Positions 27,575 to 38,324 are shown, counted from the first letter of the stretch. The stretch is 64,000 nt of DNA from Macrobrachium rosenbergii (GCF_040412425.1 NC_089744.1:43444099-43508098); one strand, 5' to 3'. Notes: generated by a model from the sequence alone, not told the origin. Translations and numbers: made by a program.

Positions 27575-27600
27575 GTGTGTGTGTGTGTGTGTGTGTGTTT
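27518..27600. repeat. (TA)n-(GT)n compound microsatellite
   Basis: TA tract passing into GT with one GG interruption, inside the piggyBac-like element. Confidence 0.95.
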
Positions 27601-27874
27601 GTGTATCACTTTTTGACTGTTATAGACCAAGTCATTATTGCATTCCTTGACTTTAATGAACTTAGCTTTTTGATGGGCAATGAACAGAGGGAAATTGTTT
27701 TTACATTTTGTTATATCCTTATCCTTGAACGTACAATGAAAAATATTAACTATACAGAATGGATATTTACATATGAAACTAAACACAAGCAGTACATGGA
27801 TTCCTTTGTGTAAATAACATCATTGTTCCTCCGGCAAACATAAGTGAGTCTTCCTGCCCTACATTATCGGAGAT

Positions 27875-29040
27875 TCACTCTAATTTCCTTTCCGTCAGAT
27901 TGAGGCTGGCTCCTACTGCCTCGTGCCAGCTCGTAAGAACTGCAAGTCTTTTCTGTAGTCTTTTGTTTGCTTTTTCCAAGTGTTCCGTCCTCATCTCGAG
28001 GTTCTTGAAGTCGCGGAGTAACGTTTCGTTCTTTGCCTGCAGATTTCGCAGCTCATCTTCCAAAAGAAGATTCCTCTCGTCCATGCTGCTGGCCAGCCTC
28101 GCCATCTCTTCCAGCCGATGGTCTTGCAGTAAATTATCCTGCTGACTAAGCTGCATTTTTTCTCTTGTAGCTGACATTGGAGGAAGCCATTTTCTTTCGA
28201 CAGCTTTCCAACTTGCTCTTGCATTTCTCGAACGTTTAACTGGAGGTTTTCCTTCTCAGTCTTACAGTGGTTGAGTTCGCTTCCTAGTCCTGTGATTGCT
28301 TCAGTCATCTGCATCCTCTCTTCTCCCATCTCACGCAGTTTCGTGTCCAGCTGACTTGGTACTTCCTCTTGTTGACGGAGTTGACAATTAAGCTTTGCCA
28401 ACTGAGCAGTCAGGCTCATTACTTTGTTGTTCGGGTATCACTTAGCTACTGGACAGCGGCACCGTTCTGAGTCAGTCGCTTATTTTCTGCTTTCATCCTC
28501 GTTATCTCGTCTCCCAGCATATTTATGGACATTTTCCTGAGCCGGCATCTCCTTCTGCGTCAGCTGCCTTTCGTTCTCAAGCAAAAGGATCTTGTCCTCC
28601 AAGATTCTGCTGTTCCCTCTTCTGCGTGTTAAACCGTCCTGTGTACGACTGCTTATCCTTCCTGTCTGTTTCCAGTTCCTTTCTGTGCATCTCCTCCTTT
28701 TCTTTTTCCGTTTTATTTTCTTGAAGAGTATTTTTCAGATCATGAACTCTTTTGGTTAAGTTGACATTCTCCAGTGTCAGATTCTTCCTCTCTTCTCTTT
28801 CGAGACGAACTTCTCCCTGCAATGCTTCAGTTTTCCATTGTAATCATCATCTTCGATTTTCTGCCTCTTAATGTTGTCCAGTATGTTGCCTGTTACAGCG
28901 CTAGCCAATCCAAAAACAGCAACCAGAAGCAAATTCTTGATTCCAGAGGCGGCTTCCAGACCTGGGTCCATTTTGCCGGACAACAGCACACCAAAAACTG
29001 CTACTAGGCGGAGGCAAGGCAAAAGAAGTTGTAGACCCAT
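27875..29040 (-). pseudogene. frameshifted coiled-coil protein remnant
   Basis: Intron-free minus-strand coding remnant of roughly 390 codons, readable from an ATG at 29040 to a stop at 27875-27877. The N-terminus (29040 to ~28850) has two hydrophobic stretches, LLLPCLRLVAVFGVLL and NLLLVAVFGLASAVTG, suggesting a signal/membrane part. The rest is a long charged coiled coil (repeated Leu/Glu/Lys/Arg/Gln heptads) seen in pieces at 28822-28577, 28610-28430, 28419-28190 and 28177-27875. Successive pieces are in different frames, with shifts near 28800, 28610, 28430 and 28180, and an in-frame stop near 28455. GC content is higher than in the flanks, consistent with former coding sequence. Absence of introns fits a retrocopy or a captured cDNA. 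It lies entirely between the termini of the piggyBac-like element. I do not recognise the parent gene, and coiled-coil composition makes homology by eye unreliable. Confidence 0.7.
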
Positions 29041-29399
29041 TTCGAGTCTGTAACGACAGAACCGACTCTTCAGCTTATATTCACCTCCCTCTCATATTTT
29101 TCTTTCTGTGTTTTTCAGAATTTCACAAATTTTCTCTAGAATAATCTAAAATTTTTCCAATTTATGCATCACTAAATCCGTAAAAAATATCAAATAACCT
29201 TGGAGACTCGTCGTTATGGATTTCACATCATTAAACATAACTCTTAATCCCGACCATCTTTATCACTTGTATACCATCAGAATGACTCTTACTGGCTGCT
29301 CTAGGAGCAAGATCTCGTGCCGGAATATGGCCAACTTATTTTCAAACAACATGTACACACCACACACCTGTCTCAGACCCACTATTGTACCAAACGTTT

Positions 29400-29401
<2 letters not shown>

Positions 29402-29480
<79 letters not shown>
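29402..29480. repeat. (TC)n microsatellite
   Basis: Uninterrupted CT/TC tract of 79 bp within the piggyBac-like element. Confidence 0.95.
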
Positions 29481-29483
<3 letters not shown>

Positions 29484-29513
29484 GTTGCGTAAAATGTTTG
29501 GGACGTGTAGTAT

Positions 29514-29613
29514 ATGTATATATGTATATATAATCTATATATATGTATATATATATATATATATATGTATGAATGTATGTATACATATATATATATATAC
29601 ATATATATTATAA

Positions 29614-29665
<52 letters not shown>
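29514..29665. repeat. interrupted (TA)n microsatellite
   Basis: TATG-interrupted TA repeats, pure from about 29618. They end directly before the transposase remnant, so the tract may have replaced the start of that frame. Confidence 0.9.
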
Positions 29666-29668
<3 letters not shown>

Positions 29669-29673
29669 TCTAA

Positions 29674-30160
29674 GAAATCGAGGAAAAATTATTTGCTTCT
29701 GATTCAGAATTTGATTATGATATAGATGATTCTGACCTGGTGGAAACTGAGGATGATGATGTTAATGATGGTGATGATGTGTTGATGTTGCTGTGCCATA
29801 CACATGGACTGAAGTTGAATTAAATGATAATAATCCCAAAGAGGTCGATAGTACAATAATTTATACACTCATAAGGTAATTAGATTGACAATTTGACTCC
29901 TATGAATGCTTTGCTAAATTATTTCCTAGGAAATAGATGATAATGTAACAAAAGAATTAAATATTTCTATTTTATGATAGCCAAGAAGCAAACTTTGCCT
30001 AAAAGATCATGGTATGTTTATTTTTCAGTTGAAATTAGTTCACAAACCTACCATTGAAAGTTATCCGAGTTAAAACACCTTCATATTAGTTACATCTAGT
30101 TTCAGAGCAGTACTTGCAAGGGACAGATATCAGTTTGATGGTGCAGAGAAAGGATGAATG
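29674..30160 (+). pseudogene. piggyBac-like transposase N-terminal remnant
   Basis: Plus-strand frame fragments resemble the start of a piggyBac transposase. First comes an acidic N-terminal stretch ([18 protein letters not shown] at 29674-29727, then Asp/Glu-rich to about 29790). In a shifted frame come PYTWTEVELNDNNPKE (29793-29840) and FDSYECFAKLF (about 29897-29930, matching the 'F..FF' position before the DDE domain). Finally, FRAVLARDRYQF (30101-30136) is comparable to the family's 'MSRDRF' segment. At least two frameshifts and several stops separate them, and the sequence between and after is too short for the catalytic core of a ~570-residue transposase. The location inside TTAA-flanked termini supports the family call, although each motif alone is weak. 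Confidence 0.5.
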
Positions 30161-30527
30161 GTATCATTAAAAAAATAAAGACATCTATATTATTTTGTAC
30201 ATATTTTGAAGTATAGCATTTATACAGAATGTACAGTACAAGAAGTGTTGCAAATATGGAACATGAATATATGATACACTGATAGTGTACTAAAAGGATT
30301 ACTTGTGCCACTAACGAAGACCTCAGAGTCAGTGACTTTTTTTTTTTTTTTTTTTTTACTTTTTCCAATTTTTAATCATTTATTGACGCATGATGTATTA
30401 ATTGCAAGCTAAAATGAAGTTCATTCCTGAAAATATAGGGCTTATAGGTGTAGTACATTTTTCATTTTTTAAGCTGGAAGCACTTTCAAATGTGCACGTA
30501 GCTGGGAATGAGAGTCAAAATAAACTC

Positions 30528-30540
30528 CGCTGCGAAAGGG
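30528..30540 (-). repeat. right terminal inverted repeat of piggyBac-like element
   Basis: Plus strand CGCTGCGAAAGGG; complement CCCTTTCGCAGCG matches the left terminus at 11 of 13 positions and is followed by TTAA (30541-30544). Confidence 0.75.
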
Positions 30541-30544
30541 TTAA
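30541..30544. repeat. TTAA target duplication, right
   Basis: TTAA immediately outside the right terminus, before AATAAAGAAT of the interrupted Penelope-like copy B. Confidence 0.85.
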
Positions 30545-30690
30545 AATAAAGAATATCTGCTTTAAGAAATACATCGAAATATGAACATTGGACAATTATT
30601 GACTAATATTGATGTGCGGGAAAAGCGAATTATTAGAACTGAGAAAACTCAGTGTAAAATCAATTCGCAAATTGCAGCCATTTTATTCAA
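30545..30690 (+). mobile_element. Penelope-like fragment, right copy (B), 3' part
   Basis: Continuation of copy B after the piggyBac-like insertion. A plus-strand frame starting at the ATG at 30581 encodes a peptide closely parallel to that of copy A (both contain GQLLTN, RIIR, EKT and AAILFN). It ends abruptly in the (AAT)n tract starting at 30689, about 30 bp before the point at which copy A is truncated. A ~12-bp segment present upstream of the ATG in copy A is missing here. Confidence 0.65.
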
Positions 30691-30718
30691 TAATAATAAT
30701 AATATAATAATAATAATA

Positions 30719-30786
<68 letters not shown>
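30689..30786. repeat. (AAT)n microsatellite
   Basis: AAT tract with two early slips (AATATAAT, AAATAAT), about 98 bp, directly after the truncated Penelope-like copy B. Confidence 0.95.
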
Positions 30787-30788
<2 letters not shown>

Positions 30789-31065
30789 TTTCCTGTTTCG
30801 GGCATTATCAAAGGTTATATGGCTTTTCTAGTGACCACTAAATTGTTTTTCTTTGGAGCCAGTCTTAAGTAGGAGAAACGGCTTGACAATAATAGTCAAA
30901 TACATGTGTTAATGCACAGAAAAGTCGTACAATAACATACAAGTTATTTACGTACACTAACTTATTTGTATTTGCTATATAATTATACCCTTTCATATGC
31001 ATACATACCAACGCATACGGAGATATACTGTTTTATGCGTGTGTGTATATTAGTGTAACTTTGCA

Positions 31066-31416
31066 CAACAGACCCGGCAAGACTGTTACGCCCATCATCA
31101 GATTCCAGCACCTTAAAATGCACGTGGGGATCTCCTTGAGTAGCCCTCTCGAGCTTGTCTTGGGCAGTTATTTGAAAAGTTTTGGCTCCAAAATGCGAGT
31201 CAGGTGAATCTCCTCTCTCCTCGAGGTAGAGCTTTCACCCTTTATTGAGTTTTTATCCACGAGACCGATGTGGGCAATTAGGTGTAGCTTGATTGGAAAT
31301 TCGGCATCAGATTCACAGCAGTAGCTGTTTCTCGGCACAGGAAGAAATGGCTTTCTTGGTTTGACCTTAAGAACTCCGTACTGGAGCTGCATCGCTGACC
31401 TCGTGTAGCGAAGCAT
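31066..31416 (-). pseudogene. possible small coding remnant, unrecognised
   Basis: A GC-richer patch (against AT-rich surroundings) reads on the minus strand as an 82-codon frame (ATG 31416, stop 31168-31170). A second, overlapping frame towards 31066 also looks protein-like, containing KTFQITAQDKLERATQ and PHVHFKVLESDDG. A single frameshift near 31200-31230 would join them into about 120 codons. I cannot name a family; the second part recalls extracellular beta-sandwich repeats, which is only an impression. Low confidence, listed because base composition and codon texture differ from neighbours. Confidence 0.25.
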
Positions 31417-32102
31417 GAAATTCTTTCATGGGAATTCTTCAGTTTAAATTCAAGAAATGTTTTTCTTCTGAAATACTTTTAACTTATATTTTTGTATGGA
31501 TGAATGCAGTATGGATGAGTGGAGACACACAGCTTTATTCAAAATATTGTTTAAAAATCGAAAATACTGAAAAACGCGAAGGAATGAAATAATTAAGATT
31601 GCAACGAACAATAAAACACAAGGAGTAATTTCATCTATAAAGAAAAGGAAAACACAGGAAGGTACACGAGAAGGCCGTCAAAAGATAATATTAAAGACAA
31701 ACATTGTCTGCTCAAAATACTTCATGCTGTGCAGCGTGATCAGCAATAAAGAATAATCTGAATATTCCCTTACATCACTTCATAGCCAAGCAAATTATTT
31801 TTAGAAAATAGTTAACACTACCTTCGAGGGAAAAAACAGTAACTGGAAACGAAATCAATTGTCCACCCCCAAAAACATACTTTCATGAAGAGACCGGCGG
31901 GGAAGTCAGTCTAATGCCCATATCCGGCCCAGGCTAGCAGGAGTGAGAAGGAAAAGGGGTCCAGGCGATTGTCACAGTTCATGCATGTGAAATCAGTGAT
32001 TACAAACCTAGATTTTAAATCAGAGAAGCAAACTTATGTCAGAGACAGAATGTCCAACACGCACACAAACACCCACATTAGATGTATATATAAATTATAA
32101 TT

Positions 32103-32109
<7 letters not shown>

Positions 32110-32176
<67 letters not shown>
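32110..32176. repeat. (TA)n microsatellite
   Basis: Uninterrupted TA tract of about 66 bp, preceded by TATAAATTATAATTTATA-type imperfect repeats. Confidence 0.95.
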
Positions 32177-32180
<4 letters not shown>

Positions 32181-32799
32181 CATTATATTCTGTGTAAATG
32201 TGACGTAACTGAAGATTTGTTTCTGAAGACGGCCTGTTGTGCTAAAAGAGTAAATATTTTGAACAGAAATGTGATCTAGATAATAGGATGCAAATAGAAC
32301 GGAGTGTGGCTAAAGTGGAAGAAGTTAATGAATGCTTATGTAAGTGGGATTAAAAGGTGGGCTTGTAAAGGGTTGAATAATGGAATGCCGAAGTAAAGCT
32401 CGATTTTTCTTTTTTAATTACTTGAGCTCCGACATCGAGCACTCTTGTAAGCTAAAGTTTAAATAAATTCATCCTTTCAGATTTGTTACAGAACAGTTAC
32501 AGACTAATCACTAACCTTCCATCGTCTTGAAATAAAGAACTACGTAAGTATTTACCCACAGCTTAAAACGCCGTTTGCTGCCATCCTTTGCAAGTGATAG
32601 TTCTTGATCCCAGTGCGTCAAGTTCCCTTCCTCTTCTGTCTCGGTAAAGCACAATTAATTCATTAGTTAATGCAAGGATGAATGCTTCTGATAGATCAGT
32701 AGCAGATTACATAGGAAAGTTAACAGCGATCGGATCATCGTTCGAAATGCAAGTGGACTATTGTTCATCTGAACGATTCAGATGCGTCAGTGGGATACT

Positions 32800-33300
32800 T
32801 CCTTCTTTACTAAACTATGAAGGGAGATGGTTTCCTCTTCTGTGTACCAAAACTGGAGCGTTTCCTTTTCTGTGATGAGGCAATTCTCCTTTTATTTAGA
32901 TAAAGGGTTATAGTTTTGTTTTTATGTGAATGAAAAAGAGATTTCTTGCGTTTGATATAAATCATACCCAGGAATTCCCCCATACATGTAAATGAAAGAG
33001 AGCAGGATCTATCGTATTTAGATGCGAAGAGATGAATGAAAGACGAGGTGTGTCCTTTTTATAGGAATAAAAGAAAATCTTTCTCCTCATATTATGAAGG
33101 GAGAGGCAGTTACCATTTCAGATGGTAGAATTATAGACAGTTCCCATTTTTATAAATAAAAAAAGAAATAATTTCCTTTTATATATGCTAAAGATGGAGA
33201 AAATTTCCGCTGTTTTATACAGAAAATAGAAAGCAGACATTTCTTTCGTATAAAATTTGAAGCAGAATTGAGTTTATCTCGTGTATGTTGTTAATAAAAA
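32800..33300. repeat. possible very degenerate tandem repeat
   Basis: Words such as TTTCCTTTTAT, ATAAA and GATGGAGA or AAGGGAGA recur at intervals of roughly 55-65 bp. Divergence is high and no clean unit can be written, so this is only a suggestion of an old minisatellite. Confidence 0.3.
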
Positions 33301-35829
33301 TTTTTCTGATTTGAATTTCCTTTGTTACTGACCGAGACTTAAGCAGTAGATGCCACTTTTACAAACAGATTATCATAACTCGTGCAGTCTCACCTTTCAC
33401 GTCTGTAGACGGCAAAATTTAATGTCAGCTTATGAATAGGGCTAGTATTCCTTGATTCTCAGGCTTAGAAGCAAGAACTTAAAAAACAAAGCCTTTTGAT
33501 GACTTAGTTTTTGAACGCTTTCATCCTGGTACAGGCAGTAGGTTAACGAGCAGCGAAAAAAATCTGAATTACATTTGATCACTTAATGTTGCTAATGCGT
33601 TTATATTTGCCACGGAGATAAAAATTCTGAACTTTTCTTCCGCACTTCATATAATAATAAATCCTGAAAACTGTCACACAAACAGATTACAGGTTCAACA
33701 AAATGAACATCACAGAACAGCCACGAAAAACAAAATCCTAGGAAAAAATCTTTTCAACTTTTCTAAAATTTTATTATATCGTCCTTAAATGAATCTTCCT
33801 TTGCACGGGAGCGACGCTCAAGTGTGTGGGCGAGCAGATCAGGATTACATAGTGTCATAGTTGACATTTAAAATGAGATGCATGATTACGCTTTCTCCTA
33901 AAGAAAGTTAATGGGCCCTGCCAACAAATCATCGGTGTTGTTACTGTTAGCACAGGAGGTCAAAGTAATTGTAATTTCAACGCAACCGGGAGTAATCACA
34001 TTTGATGAACTATGGTTGCAAAGATGTTAATTTATATATATCTTAGGATATTTCAAATGAAATTAAAGTGGATGGTCCTATAACTTTTCTAGCTTATGCT
34101 AGAATACCCAGGCTTAGTCTGCAGACATTAAAGTGAAACGTAATGTAATTGCTCTTGAGAAATTATGAAGTTCCCAAATTCCCCTTTTAAGAAAGGTAGA
34201 GCTGATAAGGACCAGGGTTGCTCTGTAGGAAGCATAGTTAATATGCTGGGAGTGGGGTTACTGATCACCAGGAAATTGCGTTGGCTATGAACTGAAAAAA
34301 AAATCTTCGTCATTATTACGTCTGAAATGCATGGAGGCTGGTTTGCTCTGTGGCGCTTATATTTGAATAGTAGTGAACAGTTATTGTTCAAAATGTAGTA
34401 GAAATAGCTCTGTACGGAGTAGCTCTGCTCTGGCATGAGTAGGATTGTTCTTCAGGGAGTATGTTTGCTTTTCAATGCACAGTGCTGTCACACAATGTTT
34501 GCTCTATAATGACGACGCTTGCTCTGTGAAGGACTACTTTTGCTATATGAGTGTGGCAAGTCGCCGGTCTTGTGACCCATTCTGCACCTTTTTTTCCAGG
34601 CTTTCTCTGTTCCTCCATTTATCATGCTCGGCATCTACTTATTGCCTTTGTTTTTCGCTATCACTGGCTTGTTTCCAACTCTTACTGTCGTCATCTTAGC
34701 TGGGAAAAACACTGGCAAGGCATGCAAATTAGTGTAAGTCGCAAATTATATATTCCCCCTTTGTAGAAAGATGACCTAGTGCGGCCTTTAATCCATCAGC
34801 CAAGCGTTGTCTCAGCTGGAGTTTAAAGAGCTAGACAGGTACTAGCCCTGGGTATTTGGTGCCTTGTTAGAGGTCTCTTAGATATGTGACACTGTAATCC
34901 TGTGAGGTTCTCCCTCACCCTGGTTATACTGTATCTTTTACACTAATGTCAGATGAGTTATGTCCTTGGTCTAAGGTCATCGGTGATGCCCACTCTTGAC
35001 GGATGGCCATTCCCCTGATGTGTGCCCCCACATAATTGGTCCGGCTACAAGGCCCCACCCACACTGGGTCTCTGACCACCCTTTAAGCATTAATTGAAAC
35101 TGCCATTCAGAAAGCTATTTTATTAAGAAATCCTCAGTTTATTCCATTCAACAACATATTATTGTATCTGTATGTTACATCTGTCTATATGTTCTTATTT
35201 ATGCATTTGCCCAAAAACCAGCATTTAGAGACTTGTAGTTACCTGTTGGGGTAAATAATCACGAGGTTAATGTCGGCAGTAGTTAGCCACACCTCGAGAT
35301 GTCTACCAAACCGAGTATTTTAAGGAGGCTGCACACTGACCCGCTCCATATGTCTGCTGCTATCCCCCAATTGCGCATGTTTTTTGTTGGATATTTTTTG
35401 CGTCTACTTTGCTTACCTTTGAAACCTAATGATTTTTAATTGAAGTCAGAAAATATAGTCCGTCACGATGAGGGATTGCTCTGAAGGTGAGAAAGTTTGG
35501 TCTGTATGGGGCAAATTTGTCTGTCCCAAAATTGGGATTGCTCTTTAGGGTGAGGGATGCTATTTCAGGAGAAGATTTCCTTGCACAAATCGCTAGCATC
35601 GAGGATTTTAAAATGCAAAATGCTAAACTTTTTTTTTTACCTACTGTTTAGCATTCAGTTGTGGTAAATGTCCTTTTTATTGTATCATATTTGGGGACAT
35701 GGGTAAATTGTTTATCATGTTTTTTATTATGATAATAATAGTATATTCAATGATAAAATGTAGAAAGTTTACAATATTCTAGAAATTTTTCAGTGCCATT
35801 GTCACAGAATGGGCCTTCCCTGTTTGGTA

Positions 35830-36990
35830 GTCTTATCGATCAGCAGTTATTAGTTTTGATAGATTTGTATGTTGGTCTCTGAGACCATATCGGTCATTTG
35901 TTTTTGGTTTGTTAGTTTTGTATTTTGGATGCCAAACCATATCGTTCTCTCGTTTTTACTATGGTAGTTTAATATGTTGATTGTCCAAACCACATCTAAT
36001 ACTCGTTGTTAGCTTGTAGTTTTGCATGTTGGTCGCTCAAACCTTATCGATAACTCATTTTTACTTTGTTAGTTTTATATGTTGGCTTTCCAGACAATAT
36101 GAATCACTCGTTGTTAGTTTGTTAGTTTTGTATGTAGGTCACCCAAATCATATCGATCATTTGTTTTCAGTTTGGAAGTCTTGTGTTTTGTCCCCTCAAA
36201 CAATATCGATTCCTCGTTTGTACTTTGGTAGTTTTGCACCTAAACCTTATCAGTCTCTCGTTATTGGTCTGATAGTTTAGTATGTTGGTCGCCCGAGAAA
36301 TATCGATCGTTTATCAGCCTTGCAGGATCGTTCGTTGTTGCGCGACCCACATTGACCGCTTGTTATTAGTCGGGTAGTCTCGTATGTTGGTTGCCCGAAC
36401 CCTAATGACCGCTCGTTATCTGTATGGTAGTCTGGTGTGTTGGTGGCCCAGCCCATAATGATCGCTGGTTATCAGTCTTTTAATCTCGTTTGTTGGTTGC
36501 CCGATCCATAGGATCGCTCGTTATCTGTATGGTAGTCTCTTATGTTGGTTGCCCAGCCCATAATAATCGCTGGTTATCAGTCTGTTAATCTCGTTTGTTA
36601 GTTGCCCGATCCATACGATCGCTCGTTATCTGTATGGTAGTCTCTTATGTTGGTTGCCCAGCCCATAATAATCGCTGGTTATCAGTCTGTTAATCTCGTT
36701 TGTTAGTTGCCCGATCCATACGATCGCTCGTTATCTGCATGGTAGTCTCGTATGTTGGTTGCCCAGCCCATAATGATGCTCGTTATCAATCTGATAACCT
36801 CGTATGTTGGTTGCCCGAACCATATCGATCGCTCGTAATTAACCTGGTAGTCTCGTGTGCTGGCCTCCCAATCCTTATTGATCACACTTTTCTGCTTTGT
36901 TAGTTTTCAGTGTAGTGTAGGTCGCCCGAACGATATCGATCATTCGTTATGGGTCTGGTAGTCTGGCATGTTGGTCTCTCGAACCATAGC
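35830..36990. repeat. minisatellite, ~52-57-bp unit with 105-bp higher-order repeat
   Basis: Tandem units built as TATGTTGGTTGCCC, then a variable -GACCCATA-like segment, CGATCGCTCGTTAT and a GTCTGGTAGTCTCG end. Early units (35830-36300) are longer (about 55-57 bp) and diverged. From about 36430 two subtypes alternate (one with CAGCCCATAATAATCGCTGG, one with CGATCCATACGATCGCTCG), giving a 105-bp period; starts at 36541, 36646 and 36751 are exactly 105 bp apart. Open frames across it are by-products. Confidence 0.9.
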
Positions 36991-37424
36991 GAACGACGCG
37001 GGCGGGCGGGCTGAGACATGTAAAAATGTCATTGTTGATTACCTGATATTCAGGATTGTGGTTCACTTTAGTGCATCAGGAATGTACCCTCCAAGTAATA
37101 ATAGTCTTTATTCCAGAGGCCAAATGACAAAGTAATTCATTGATGCTGATATTATGTAAAAAAAAAAAAGTCAATATTTGTCAGATATGATCAGTTTTTT
37201 GAGTAAAGAAAAAAATGAATAAGCAAGAATCTTCTATTACCGTTAATATTAATATTAATACTTGTAATGGAGAAGGCAAAAAGATCCTTCTCACGTAGGT
37301 TTTGAAGTGATCTAAATTTGTATAATAATACAAGTAAAAAATGCTCCGAAGTTTCTTTGGCGCCGTCGATTTTTCTGTACATCGTATAATCAAGGCCACC
37401 GAAAATAGATCTATCTTTCGCTGA
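36991..37424. other. unrecognised sequence
   Basis: Begins with a short GC-rich GCGGGCGGGCGG run just after the minisatellite. No gene is supported. Confidence 0.35.
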
Positions 37425-37715
37425 TCTCGGTATATTGATGTATGAGCCGCGGCCCATGAATCTTTAACCACGGGCCGGTAGTGGCCTGTCCTATACCGTT
37501 GCCAGATGCATGATTATTACTAACTTTAACCTTAAATAAAATAAAAACTACTGAGACTAGAGGGCTGCAATTTGGTATGTTTGATGAGTGGAGGGTAGAT
37601 GACCAACGTACCAGTTTGCAGACCTCTAGCATCAGTAGTTTTCACGATCTAAGGCCGACAGAAAAATTGCGGACTGACAGACAAAGCCGGCGCAATAGTC
37701 TTTTACAGAAAACTA
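37425..37715. repeat. dispersed-repeat-like block with internal inverted repeat
   Basis: Within this block 37544-37642 forms an imperfect hairpin. The left arm has AAAACTACTGAGACTAGAGG and the right arm, complemented, AAAACTACTGATGCTAGAGG; both continue as CTGCAA..TGGTA, arms of ~45 bp. Before it lies a GC-rich segment with a second small inverted repeat (GGCCCATGAATC...CGGGCC at about 37451-37478). The style matches non-autonomous transposon remnants; I believe similar sequence is common in crustacean genomes, but that is memory, not a search. Confidence 0.55.
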
Positions 37716-38231
37716 AAAATCTTTATCTATTTGCTGGAAGAAATGTGAGCCATGTAATAATAATAATATAATAATAATAATTTTAAAGATAATAATAGTG
37801 GTAATGACAAGGCTAGTAAAAGTCATTTAAATGTAAATCAGTCCCTATCAAATATCAGCACGGAGTACTTAGGTATCGTTGCAAAATAATCACCAATTAT
37901 TTTCTGCACATACTGCTAACGAAAACAATAATGCTGATGATCAGAACACCCAGTTAGAATATTCTTATCAGAGCGGTGGAGCACACGCAGTTGTATTGTG
38001 TATTTGCAACCGGCGGAATTATAATTATGCAAATAATCTTTTTGACGCCGCCCATCATAGATTAATCACTGAGTGTTGTAAGTATGTTGGAGTTCTTTTG
38101 ATTACTCTTTGCAAAGCTTGTCGCAGTGCGTGGGTTTTTGTGTGGCTGTTTTACTTTTCAGGTTTACAATAGACAGGCTATGGGCACATATCTGCTCTTT
38201 TTTTTCTTTGTGATAAGTACTTTGCTTATCC

Positions 38232-38235
<4 letters not shown>

Positions 38236-38318
<83 letters not shown>
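38236..38318. repeat. (TC)n microsatellite
   Basis: Uninterrupted CT tract of 83 bp. Confidence 0.95.

Positions 38319-38324
<6 letters not shown>

Larger units (their letters stand above)
27273..30540. mobile_element. piggyBac-like transposon, 3268 bp, TTAA-flanked
   Basis: The left end reads CCCTTTCACTGCG and the right end, complemented, CCCTTTCGCAGCG: 13-bp inverted termini matching at 11 positions. TTAA stands directly outside both. Duplication of TTAA and CCC-starting termini are the hallmark of piggyBac-family insertions. Joining the flanks across one TTAA restores the order GATAC-TTTAAAATAAAG seen unbroken in Penelope-like copy A (26930-26947, minus strand), so insertion is demonstrated within the window. 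Inside are a broken transposase N-terminus on the plus strand (29674-30160) and, on the minus strand, a frameshifted coiled-coil gene remnant (27875-29040), plus microsatellites. No complete DDD catalytic domain is visible, so it is non-autonomous now. Confidence 0.75.
30787..35829. other. mostly unrecognised sequence
   Basis: Apart from the separately listed items, no gene or element is assignable. Around 34380-34560 and again 35450-35600 there are loosely repeated TTTGCTCTGTA and GGGATTGCTCT-type words, which may be the two sides of one degenerate array interrupted by the GC-richer block at 34780-35380; this is tentative. Short frames here lack recognisable domains. Confidence 0.35.
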
